Origin: Verrucomicrobiaceae bacterium
Lineage (GTDB): Bacteria; Verrucomicrobiota; Verrucomicrobiia; Verrucomicrobiales; Verrucomicrobiaceae
Reading direction: 5' to 3'
Length of the DNA: 64,000 nucleotides
Assembly (NCBI GenBank): GCA_016795465.1
Contig: JAEUHK010000124.1
Location: 124,001-188,000, forward strand
A model generated the notes under the pieces. That model made no database searches, was not told the DNA's origin, and saw only the letters and a program-made list of their open reading frames with translations. This document shows positions 49,883 through 57,765 of the stretch, in pieces. The number at the start of each line of letters is the position of its first letter. Positions within the stretch are counted from its first letter, which is position 1. Position numbers and translations under genes: made by a program.

Positions 49883-52069
49883 ATGAACCTGCGTCCCTTC
49901 ATCCTCCTCGCTGCCGCGCCCGCTTTCGCGGCGGATGCGCCGCGTCCGCTGAACTTCGCGAACGACATCGTGCCCATTTTGACCAAGGGCGGCTGCAACA
50001 GCGGCGGCTGCCACGGCAAGGCGGGCGGGCAGAACGGCTTCAAGCTCTCGCTGCTCGGTTTTGAGCCGCAGGAGGACTATGAGCACATCGTGAAGGAAGC
50101 ACGCGGTCGCCGTGTCTTTCCGGGATCGCCGCAGCAGAGCCTGCTTTTGACGAAAGGCACCGCGCAGCTCCCCCACGGCGGCGGGAAAAAGCTCGATCCG
50201 AACTCCGAGGACTACGCCGACCTCGTGCGCTGGATTCGCGAAGGCATGCCGTATGGCAAGGATACCGATCCAAAAATGGCCCGCATCAGCGTGGAGCCCG
50301 CGAAGCTCACCATGCCGCTCAAAGGCGAGCAGCAGCTCAAGGTGACCGCGCATTACACCGATGGCTCGACGCGTGATGTGACGAAACGCGCCCTTTATGA
50401 GGCAAACGAGAAAGCGATGGCCGAAACGAGCGAAACAGGCCTCGTGAAGCTCTTCGACCTTCCCGGCGATGTCGCGGTGATGGTGCGCTATCAGGGCAAA
50501 GTGTCCACCTTCCGCGCCACCGTGCCGCTGGGCGCTCCGGTGGCCGCTTTGCCGCCGGTGAGCAACTTCGTGGACGATCTCGTCTTCGCCAAACTGAAGA
50601 CCATCGGCATCCCGCCTTCGGAAATCACGGATGACGGCACGTTCATCCGCCGCGTCACGCTCGACATCGCCGGCCGACTGCCGACCGCGAGCGAAATGAA
50701 GGACTTCATGGCCTCGAAGGACGCGAACAAACGCACCGCGCTCGTCGATCGCCTGCTGGAGAGCCCGGACTACGCGGAGTTCTTCGCGAACAAGTGGTCC
50801 GCGCTGCTGCGCAATCAACGCACGCAGCCCGTCTATGCCCGCGGCACCTATCTTTTCTGGCAGTGGATTCGCGACAGCATCGCGGACAACAAACCTTATG
50901 ATCAGTTCGTGCGCGAAGTCGTCGCCGCCGCGGGCGACATTGATCACAGCCCGCCCGTGGCGTGGTATCGGCAGGTCAAAGAGCAGAAGCAGCAGATGGA
51001 AGACGTGGCGCAGCTCTTTCTCGGCACGCGCATGCAGTGCGCCCAGTGCCATCACCATCCCTTCGAGAAATGGAGCCAGCAGGACTACTATGGTTTCGCC
51101 GCGTTCTTCGCCAATGTGGCCCGCAAGCCATCCTCTTTCACTGGCGAGGAGTTCATCTACAACAAGCGCGGCATCGCGCAGACGCAGAACATCCGCACGA
51201 AGGAGCAAGTCATGCCCACCAGCCTCGGCGGTGCTGCTTTGAAGCTCAAACCGGAGCAGGACCCGCGTGTCTCGCTGGCCGAGTGGATGCGTGCCAAGGA
51301 CAATCCCTTCTTCGCGCACACGCTGGTGAATCGTTACTGGAAACACTTCTTCAATCGCGGCCTCGTTGAACCCGAGGACGACATGCGCGAAACGAATCCG
51401 CCGGTGAATCCCGAACTGCTCAGCGCTCTGGCCGCTGACTTCATCAAGAGCGGCTACGACCTCAAAAAACTCATCCGCACGATCGCCACGAGCACGACTT
51501 ACCAGCTCAGCGCCGTGCCGAATGCGCACAATGCCAAGGACCGTCAGAATTTCAGCCGCTACTACCCGAAACGCCTCAACGCCGAGGTGCTCTACGACGC
51601 CGTGAACACGCTGCTCGATGTCGAAACGAACTTCGCCGGCCAGGCTCCCGGCACCCGCGCCGTAGCGCTGCCTGACAACAGCTACAACCAGAGCACTTAC
51701 TTCCTCAGTGTCTTTGGTCGCCCGGATTCATCGAGCGCCTGCGAGTGCGAACGCACGCAGGAAGCCAGCCTCGCGCAGAGCCTGCATTTGCTGAACGCCG
51801 CCGACATCCAGACCCAGCTCGCTCGTGGCAATGGTCGCGCTGACATGCTGACGAAAGATACGCGTCCCGATGACGACAAGATCACTGATTTGTATCATAT
51901 CGCCCTCAGCCGTGATCCGAATGCCGACGAAGTGAAATTCGCCCGCAGCCACTTGGAGAAGAAAACCAAATCCAAGACCGGCGACGAGGCTTTCAAGGGC
52001 AAGAAAGAGGCTTATGAGGATATTCTCTGGGCCTTGCTGAACACGAAGGAGTTTCTTTTCAATCACTGA
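49883..52069 (+). CDS. DUF1549/DUF1553 protein with N-terminal PSCyt-like and Ig-like domains
   Basis: 728 residues from ATG 49883 (signal MNLRPFILLAAAPAFA). The cytochrome-like motif is stretched, CNSGGCHGKAGG, near residue 38. A Big_2-type Ig-like region follows (about 135-215; KLTMPLKGEQQLKVTAHYTDGSTRDVTKRALYE), then DUF1549 (about 230-420; FIRRVTLDIAGRLPTASEMKDF and CAQCHHHPFEKWSQQDYYGFAAFF) and DUF1553 (about 500-725; NPFFAHTLVNRYWKHFFNRGLVEPEDDMRETNPP). No DUF1501 gene is adjacent, so its partner is elsewhere. Confidence 0.92.
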   Translation: MNLRPFILLAAAPAFAADAPRPLNFANDIVPILTKGGCNSGGCHGKAGGQNGFKLSLLGFEPQEDYEHIVKEARGRRVFPGSPQQSLLLTKGTAQLPHGGGKKLDPNSEDYADLVRWIREGMPYGKDTDPKMARISVEPAKLTMPLKGEQQLKVTAHYTDGSTRDVTKRALYEANEKAMAETSETGLVKLFDLPGDVAVMVRYQGKVSTFRATVPLGAPVAALPPVSNFVDDLVFAKLKTIGIPPSEITDDGTFIRRVTLDIAGRLPTASEMKDFMASKDANKRTALVDRLLESPDYAEFFANKWSALLRNQRTQPVYARGTYLFWQWIRDSIADNKPYDQFVREVVAAAGDIDHSPPVAWYRQVKEQKQQMEDVAQLFLGTRMQCAQCHHHPFEKWSQQDYYGFAAFFANVARKPSSFTGEEFIYNKRGIAQTQNIRTKEQVMPTSLGGAALKLKPEQDPRVSLAEWMRAKDNPFFAHTLVNRYWKHFFNRGLVEPEDDMRETNPPVNPELLSALAADFIKSGYDLKKLIRTIATSTTYQLSAVPNAHNAKDRQNFSRYYPKRLNAEVLYDAVNTLLDVETNFAGQAPGTRAVALPDNSYNQSTYFLSVFGRPDSSSACECERTQEASLAQSLHLLNAADIQTQLARGNGRADMLTKDTRPDDDKITDLYHIALSRDPNADEVKFARSHLEKKTKSKTGDEAFKGKKEAYEDILWALLNTKEFLFNH

Positions 52070-52081
52070 TCCGCCTTCCGG

Positions 52082-52945
52082 TCAGGCAATGCCATGCTGG
52101 AACGGATCGGCGGGATCAAACAAGAGCGTCGATTCCGCTGTGATGAAGGCCTCGCCGGTGATGGTGGGGATGATGCCGTCTTCGCTGGGCTCGTAGCTGC
52201 CTTCAAACACACTGCCGATGATGCTTTCCTGACGCCACAGCGAGCCAGGCGGGAGTTTTCCATCCGCGGCGAGGCAGGCGAGCTTCGCGCTAGTGCCCGT
52301 GCCGCAAGGTGAGCGATCGTATTCGGCACCGGGGCAAAGCACGAAGTTCCGGCTGTCATTGCCCGCCTGCTGTGGCGGCCCGAAAAGCTCCACATGATCG
52401 ACTTCCGGATAGCCAGCAGCATGCACTGCATCGCGCATCGCCAGACTGGCCTGGGTGAGCTGCGGCACGTTTTTGAGCGTGAGGTCCAGACCGTGATCCG
52501 AGACGAGGAAAAACCAGTTTCCGCCCCAGGCCACATCACCCGTCACGCCACCCGCCTTCACGGCGGCGGCCTTTCGCCATGACGGCACGTTACGAATGCT
52601 TACTCGCCCGTCGTCATGCAGCGTGGCCGTCACGACGCCGACAGGCGTTTCCACGCGATGCGTGCCAGCGGTAATGCGGCCGAGATGTCGCAGCGTCGCG
52701 ATCAGACCGATCATGCCATGCCCGCACATGCCCAGCAGGCCCACATTATTGAAAAAGATCACGCCAGCGGCACACGAGGCATCACGCGGCTCGACGAGCA
52801 AGGCACCGACGATCACTTCATGGCCTCGCGGCTCGCACAAGATGGCCCGGCGCCACGTTTCGAGCTCGTCCGCCGTCACACCACCGAGCACCACACGCGT
52901 GGGTTCGCCGCCGGTGTGGGAGTCGATGATGGGAATGCGTTTCAT
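52082..52945 (-). CDS. Hydroxyproline-2-epimerase / proline racemase family
   Basis: 287 residues from the ATG at 52945 (MKRIPIIDSHTGGEPTRVV), the normal family start, although the protein is about 20 residues shorter than usual. Both catalytic cysteines are visible: MCGHGMIG (Cys74) and RSPCGTGTSAKLACL (Cys214). WRQESIIGSVFEGSYEP is characteristic of the 4-hydroxyproline 2-epimerase branch. The enzyme inverts trans-4-hydroxy-L-proline (or proline). No other hydroxyproline catabolic gene is nearby, so the substrate remains uncertain. Confidence 0.87.
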   Translation of the reverse strand: MKRIPIIDSHTGGEPTRVVLGGVTADELETWRRAILCEPRGHEVIVGALLVEPRDASCAAGVIFFNNVGLLGMCGHGMIGLIATLRHLGRITAGTHRVETPVGVVTATLHDDGRVSIRNVPSWRKAAAVKAGGVTGDVAWGGNWFFLVSDHGLDLTLKNVPQLTQASLAMRDAVHAAGYPEVDHVELFGPPQQAGNDSRNFVLCPGAEYDRSPCGTGTSAKLACLAADGKLPPGSLWRQESIIGSVFEGSYEPSEDGIIPTITGEAFITAESTLLFDPADPFQHGIA

Positions 52946-53084
52946 AAAACATCGGTGGAGGCAGTCATCCGCGGCTTCTTGCATGATTCCGGACGCGCTG
53001 GCGTGAAAATGGCCAAATCCGTCCTCCAGCCGGGAATGCTCCGGGTTGTCATTTCGCCCGTGGAAGCTACTCTCCCCGCCCCCA

Positions 53085-54443
53085 ATGCCCCGCGTCCACA
53101 TCAAAACCTACGGCTGCCAGATGAACGAGCGCGACACCGAGCAGGTGTCGCAGATGTTCGTCGAGCGCGGCTATACCATGACGGCGACCGACTCGGACGC
53201 GGACGTGGTTTTGATCAACACCTGCTCCGTGCGCGATCAGGCGGAGCAGAAGGCGCTGGGCAAGATGGGCATGGTGCGCCGGCGGCGCATCCCGCTCGTC
53301 ACCGGCTTCATGGGCTGCATGGCGCAGAGCCGCGGCAGCGAGCTCGTGGACAAGGCCAGCGTCGATCTCGTCGTCGGCACGCAGAAGTACCATCGCGTCG
53401 TCGATTACGTCGATGAGATCATCCGCAAGAAGGAGGCCACGCTCATGGACGACGAGCGCTTCTCCATCGTTGATGTCGAGGAGGAGGAGCAGTCGCAGAA
53501 CACCATCCGCGACCACACGCTGAAGGAAAAGCAGGCCAGCGCCTTCGTGAGCATCATGCAGGGCTGCAACATGAAGTGCACCTTCTGCATCGTGCCCTAC
53601 ACCCGTGGCGAGGAGCGCGGCCGCCCCATCGCCGACATCGTGGAGGAGGTGAAACGCCTCGCCGATCGCGGTGTGAAGGAAGTCACGCTGCTCGGCCAGA
53701 TCGTGAATCTTTATGGCCGCCACGAATTCCCCGCTGTCGATGGCAAAAGCCCCTTCGTGCAGCTTTTGGAGGCCGTGCACGAAGTTCCCGGCATCCAGCG
53801 CATCCGTTTCACCAGCCCGCATCCCATCGGCTACAAAAAGGACCTCATCGAGGCCTTCACCTACCTGCCGAAGCTCGCCGAGCACGTCCACCTGCCCGTG
53901 CAAAGCGGCAGCGACGCCATTTTGAAACGCATGCACCGTCCCTACTCGACGGCGAAGTTCACCGAGCTCATCCAGCGCATCCGCGCCGCGCGTCCCGGCA
54001 TCGCCGTGACCACCGATGTCATCGTCGGCTTCCCCGGCGAGACGGAAGAGAACTACATGGAGACCCGAAAGCTCTTCGAAGACATCCGATTCGACAACGC
54101 CTTCGTCTTCCGCTACTCCAAACGCCGCGGCACCCCCGCCGCCGAGATGGAGGACGCTCTGCAAGTGCCCGAAAAGGTCAAAGAAGAGCGCAATCAGGAC
54201 CTCCTCGCCCTCGTCAACAGCATCGCCCTGCCGATGTATGACGCGCTCGTTGGCCAAGACGTCGAAATCCTCTGCGAAGGCCCCAGCAAGACCAACTCCG
54301 AGCGCCTCACCGGCCGCACCGGCAGCAACCGCATCGTCGTCTTCGACGGCAATCCCGCACGCCACACCGGCGAGATCTTCAAAGTCCGCATCACCGAAGC
54401 CGGGCACTTCACGCTGTTTGGGGATCCGGTTTTGACAGCATGA
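53085..54443 (+). CDS. miaB: tRNA methylthiotransferase MiaB
   Basis: 452 residues from ATG 53085 (MPRVHIKTYGCQMNERDTEQV). Radical SAM enzyme that adds the methylthio group to A37 of tRNAs. The N-terminal UPF0004 cysteines (YGCQMN, NTCSVR, GCMAQ) hold one iron-sulfur cluster, and QGCNMKCTFCIVPYTRGEERGRP is the radical SAM CxxxCxxC site. Late motifs LPVQSGSDAILKRMHRPY and DVIVGFPGETEENY are standard, and the C-terminus is a TRAM domain. The next gene overlaps it by 4 bp. Confidence 0.95.
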   Translation: MPRVHIKTYGCQMNERDTEQVSQMFVERGYTMTATDSDADVVLINTCSVRDQAEQKALGKMGMVRRRRIPLVTGFMGCMAQSRGSELVDKASVDLVVGTQKYHRVVDYVDEIIRKKEATLMDDERFSIVDVEEEEQSQNTIRDHTLKEKQASAFVSIMQGCNMKCTFCIVPYTRGEERGRPIADIVEEVKRLADRGVKEVTLLGQIVNLYGRHEFPAVDGKSPFVQLLEAVHEVPGIQRIRFTSPHPIGYKKDLIEAFTYLPKLAEHVHLPVQSGSDAILKRMHRPYSTAKFTELIQRIRAARPGIAVTTDVIVGFPGETEENYMETRKLFEDIRFDNAFVFRYSKRRGTPAAEMEDALQVPEKVKEERNQDLLALVNSIALPMYDALVGQDVEILCEGPSKTNSERLTGRTGSNRIVVFDGNPARHTGEIFKVRITEAGHFTLFGDPVLTA

Positions 54444-54928
54444 GCATTTCTCTCCAGCCCCTCACCCGCGAGCACGCCACATCATTTTGCGAGCTCGTCG
54501 TCGCCTTGGCGGAGTTTGAGAAGCTGACGCCGCCGGATGCGGCGGCGCAGGCGCGACTGGTGGAGGATGCGCTGAGCGAAAAGCCGCGGATCGAGGTGTG
54601 GCTGGCGTTTGTGGACGGGGCGGAGGTGCCTTGCGGGTATTTGATCCTCGTGGAGACGTATTCGAGCTTCCTCGCGCTGCCGACGCTTTACATCGAGGAT
54701 GTGTTTGTGCTGCCGGAGCATCGCGGCGCGGGTGTGGGCGGCGCGTTGCTGAAAAAAGCGGCCAGTCTGGCCAACGAGCGCGGTTGCGGTCGCATGGAAT
54801 GGACGGCGCTGGATTGGAATGTGAACGCGCAGCGCGTGTATGAGCAGCGGCTCGGCGCGAAACGGATGAGCGAGTGGTTTCTCTACCGCATGACACGGCA
54901 GGATCTGGCGCGGTATCTGGAGGCCTGA
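54440..54928 (+). CDS. GNAT family N-acetyltransferase
   Basis: 162 residues. YIEDVFVLPEHRGAGVGGALLKKAASLANERGCGRMEWTALDWNVNAQRVYEQRLGAKR contains the acetyl-CoA pyrophosphate-binding motif (R-x-x-G-x-G/A) and the C-terminal signature of diamine/amino-acid acetyltransferases. Cytoplasmic. Its ATGA start overlaps the miaB stop, which suggests translational coupling, though a shared pathway is not obvious. Confidence 0.9.
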   Translation: MSISLQPLTREHATSFCELVVALAEFEKLTPPDAAAQARLVEDALSEKPRIEVWLAFVDGAEVPCGYLILVETYSSFLALPTLYIEDVFVLPEHRGAGVGGALLKKAASLANERGCGRMEWTALDWNVNAQRVYEQRLGAKRMSEWFLYRMTRQDLARYLEA

Positions 54929-54938
54929 ATGGTGCTCT

Positions 54939-55271
54939 TCAGCGAGTGACCGCTGGGAAAGCCTCGACGCCGGGCGAATCCACGAAGAACTCGCTCGCCT
55001 CGCCATCGGGGACGCCGTGGTTCCGGATGCCTTCGAGGCGGCGACGGCTGCCACGCTCCGTGGAGGGACGGTTTGCCGTTCTCTGGATGAAATCGGTGAT
55101 CACCGGGGCGGCGACGACCGCGCTGGCGGCCAGCAACGTCAGGGCGATCACATTCGAGGAACCCCGGCGCATGCCACGGCCAAACAGGATGCCCAAGGCA
55201 CAGCCAGCGGCGGCGGGGGCGATGACATTGGCGTAGTTTTCGTAACTGAGGGCGGGGGCGTCTTTCTGCAT
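54939..55271 (-). CDS. Small two-helix membrane protein, function unknown
   Basis: 110 residues from the ATG at 55271 (MQKDAPALSYENYANVIAPAAAGCALG). Hydrophobic segments lie at about 14-30 and 38-58, followed by a charged, probably disordered tail (QRTANRPSTERGSRRRLEG). The ORF is open 9 codons further upstream but without a signal. Not recognised. Confidence 0.55.
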   Translation of the reverse strand: MQKDAPALSYENYANVIAPAAAGCALGILFGRGMRRGSSNVIALTLLAASAVVAAPVITDFIQRTANRPSTERGSRRRLEGIRNHGVPDGEASEFFVDSPGVEAFPAVTR

Positions 55272-55352
55272 GGCGAAACATAAGCCCGCCCCGCACAAAC
55301 TCCAAAGAGGAATTTGCCCGATCCTTGCTCCCTCTCTAAGAACCCAGTACTC

Positions 55353-56435
55353 ATGAGCAAATCCGCCCGCCCCAAACGCTACGCCCTCATCCTGGCCGGA
55401 GGCAGCGGCCAGCGCTTCTGGCCCATTTCACGCGACGCCCAGCCGAAGCAACTGCTGAAGCTCTTCGGTGACAAAACCCTTCTCGAGCTCACCATCGAGC
55501 GCCTCGACGGCATCGTGCCCAAGGAAAACATCCTCATCCTCACGAACAAGCAGCAGGAGGCCACCGTCCGTTCCATCATCAAGACGCTCCCGGCCGAAAA
55601 CATCGTGGCCGAGCCGGAGAAGCGGGACACCGCGCCCGCCATCGCCCTGGCCGTGGGCTGGGTCGTGGCCCGTGATCCGATGGCCACGATGATCGTGCTG
55701 CCCGCCGACCATTTGATCGAGAACAAGGCCGAGTTTCAACGCGTGCTCAACAACGCCTCGCAGGCCGCCGAAAACAGCGGCAACCTCGTCACCGTGGGCA
55801 TCAAGCCCACCTGGCCCTGCCCGAGTTACGGCTACGTGGAGCGTGGCCGGAAGGCAAGCATCGGCGGCGTGGACGACCAGCCCGTGTGGGAGGTGGCACG
55901 CTTCCGCGAGAAGCCGAATCCCGACCTCGCGGAGCACTTCATCGCCCAGGGAAATTTCCTTTGGAATGCCGGCATGTTCATCTGGACCATCCCGGCCATT
56001 TTCAGCGAGCTCAGCCGCCACTGCCCGGTGCTCGCAGACTTCGTCTCCGAGCTACGGGGCTCGAAAGATTTCACGGCGACTGTGGCGAAGCAGTTCGGCA
56101 AGCTGCCGAAGCTCTCCATCGACTACGCCTTGATGGAAAAAACCACCCGCGTGCTGAACATCGAAGCCACCTTTGACTGGGACGACGTGGGCAACTGGAC
56201 CAGCGTGGGCCGCTACCTCAAGTGCGACGACGATGGCAACCAGCACAACTGCGCCCTCTCCCAGCAGGAAGCTTCGAACAACATCGTCTTCGCGCAGACG
56301 GGCCAGCACGTGGCCCTGCTCGGCGTGCAGGACCTCATCGTCGTGGCATCGAAAGACGGCCTGCTCGTGGCCGACCGTGCCCGCGCCGAGAACATCAAAA
56401 AGCTCGTGGACGGCCTGCCGCAGGAGCTCCGCTAA
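55353..56435 (+). CDS. manC: Mannose-1-phosphate guanylyltransferase
   Basis: 360 residues from ATG 55353 (MSKSARPKRYALILAGGSGQRFWPISRDAQPKQLLKLFG), the nucleotidyltransferase signature with the GDP-mannose pyrophosphorylase version of the loop. EPEKRDTAPAIALA, VLPADHLI, YGYVERG, FREKPN and WNAGMFIWTI are further conserved blocks. It makes GDP-mannose for exopolysaccharide or glycan synthesis. It lacks the C-terminal mannose-6-phosphate isomerase domain of the bifunctional form. ruvX follows after one base. Confidence 0.93.
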   Translation: MSKSARPKRYALILAGGSGQRFWPISRDAQPKQLLKLFGDKTLLELTIERLDGIVPKENILILTNKQQEATVRSIIKTLPAENIVAEPEKRDTAPAIALAVGWVVARDPMATMIVLPADHLIENKAEFQRVLNNASQAAENSGNLVTVGIKPTWPCPSYGYVERGRKASIGGVDDQPVWEVARFREKPNPDLAEHFIAQGNFLWNAGMFIWTIPAIFSELSRHCPVLADFVSELRGSKDFTATVAKQFGKLPKLSIDYALMEKTTRVLNIEATFDWDDVGNWTSVGRYLKCDDDGNQHNCALSQQEASNNIVFAQTGQHVALLGVQDLIVVASKDGLLVADRARAENIKKLVDGLPQELR

Positions 56436-56436
56436 A

Positions 56437-56928
56437 ATGCCCCGTATCCTTGCCATCGACCACGGCACTGTGCGCATCGGCCTGGCACTGAGCGATGAGC
56501 TGGAGCTCGTGGCGAATCCGTTCAAGACCATCGATGCCCATCACGAGCCGGAGCGTGCCATCGCCCGCATCGTGCAGGAGAAGCGCATCGCGAAAATCGT
56601 CATCGGCATGCCTTTGCGCATGGATGGGCAGCGCGGCGAGGCGGTCGAGCGAGTCGAAAAATTCGCCGATAGGCTGGGCAAGGAACTGCGGCATTCAATT
56701 CCCATCGAGTTCGTCGATGAACGGCTCTCATCCGTCGAGGCAGAGGCCTCGCTCTCGCGTTCGGGCATCACCGATAGGAAAGAGCGTAAAGAGGTCGTCG
56801 ATCAGCTCGCCGCTGTCGTCATTCTTCAGGACTATCTGAACAGCCAACGAGGCCCGGAAGGCTTCCTGCTGCCGGATGACTCCTTCGAGATACCCTGGAG
56901 CGATGAAAAGCCACGGCGGCGGCGCTGA
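56437..56928 (+). CDS. ruvX: Holliday junction resolvase-like RuvX/YqgF
   Basis: 163 residues from ATG 56437 (MPRILAIDHGTVRIGLALSDE), the RNase-H-fold start with the catalytic Asp of AIDHG. IVIGMPLRMDGQRG, EFVDERLSSVEAEASL (Glu/Asp pair) and KERKEVVDQLAAVVILQDYL complete the YqgF pattern. It is the 16S rRNA 5' processing or junction-resolving nuclease. The C-terminal 25 residues after LNSQRG are a non-conserved tail. Coupled to manC. Confidence 0.93.
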   Translation: MPRILAIDHGTVRIGLALSDELELVANPFKTIDAHHEPERAIARIVQEKRIAKIVIGMPLRMDGQRGEAVERVEKFADRLGKELRHSIPIEFVDERLSSVEAEASLSRSGITDRKERKEVVDQLAAVVILQDYLNSQRGPEGFLLPDDSFEIPWSDEKPRRRR

Positions 56929-56943
56929 TGGCTATCGTGCTTT

Positions 56944-57714
56944 TTATTTGACCTGTTTGAGAACAAAATCGACCAACTCCTGACACTCGAAGAACGACGG
57001 GCCGACCTTGTGGCCTTCGCCGGGAACGACCTTCACGCTGAACGAGCCACCAGCAGCTTCGTAGCGTTCTTTGAGGAGCTTCGTGTTATCGTCGTAGGGC
57101 ACGACGACATCGTTGTCACCATGCACGGCGAACATGGGCACCTTGTTGGCAACTAGACCGGAGAGGTTGTCGATGGGATTGAATTCCTTCAGCCGCGCCA
57201 CGAGGTCCGCCTCCGGCAGCGCATAGTCGGCGAGTGTTTGCGGCTTCGAGTTCTTCAGCGGCCAGCTTGCGAGGTTGCACACCGGATAGATGCCGACCCA
57301 GGCCTTGATCTTGTCGGGATTCCGAAAGGCCCACGCCAGCGTCATCATGCCGCCGCGACTTTGGCCGAGCAGAATCGGCTTCGCGGAAAAGCCACGCTTT
57401 ACCATGGCATCGTAAAAGAGCGTGAACTTCGCCGAACTGGCCGGAGAGCCACGCACCTCGCCGAGATCAAAGCCTGCCAGACTGATGCCCGCCTTCATGA
57501 AGGCCTCGAAATACATCTTTCGACCCGCCAGAGAGACGCCGGCGTTTAAGGTCGGCGCATACCAGACCCATGGTTTGCCTTCGGCGGGCTTTGGTGCGGC
57601 ATACAAGACGGCTTTGTGGCCTTCGACCTCGAAGATCTCGGCTTTGCTTGGCGATGGCTCCTGCGCCAGCAAGGGCAGCGCGAGGAGGGTGGTGACGAGG
57701 ATGAGAAAACGCAT
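56944..57714 (-). CDS. Secreted alpha/beta hydrolase
   Basis: 256 residues with a signal peptide (MRFLILVTTLLALPLLAQ). Alpha/beta-hydrolase features: ILLGQSRGGMMTLAWAF (nucleophile Ser in GQSRG), PMFAVHGDNDVVVPYDDN (acid) and VPGEGHKVGPSFF (His). It could be an esterase or peptidase; the GxSxG loop and the -GD.D-V- acid are complete. Substrate unknown. Convergent with ruvX. Confidence 0.87.
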   Translation of the reverse strand: MRFLILVTTLLALPLLAQEPSPSKAEIFEVEGHKAVLYAAPKPAEGKPWVWYAPTLNAGVSLAGRKMYFEAFMKAGISLAGFDLGEVRGSPASSAKFTLFYDAMVKRGFSAKPILLGQSRGGMMTLAWAFRNPDKIKAWVGIYPVCNLASWPLKNSKPQTLADYALPEADLVARLKEFNPIDNLSGLVANKVPMFAVHGDNDVVVPYDDNTKLLKERYEAAGGSFSVKVVPGEGHKVGPSFFECQELVDFVLKQVK

Positions 57715-57765
57715 GACACCGCATTCAACGGGGCCCGCCGCATCGTCTGTGCGCGAATTCTTTGA

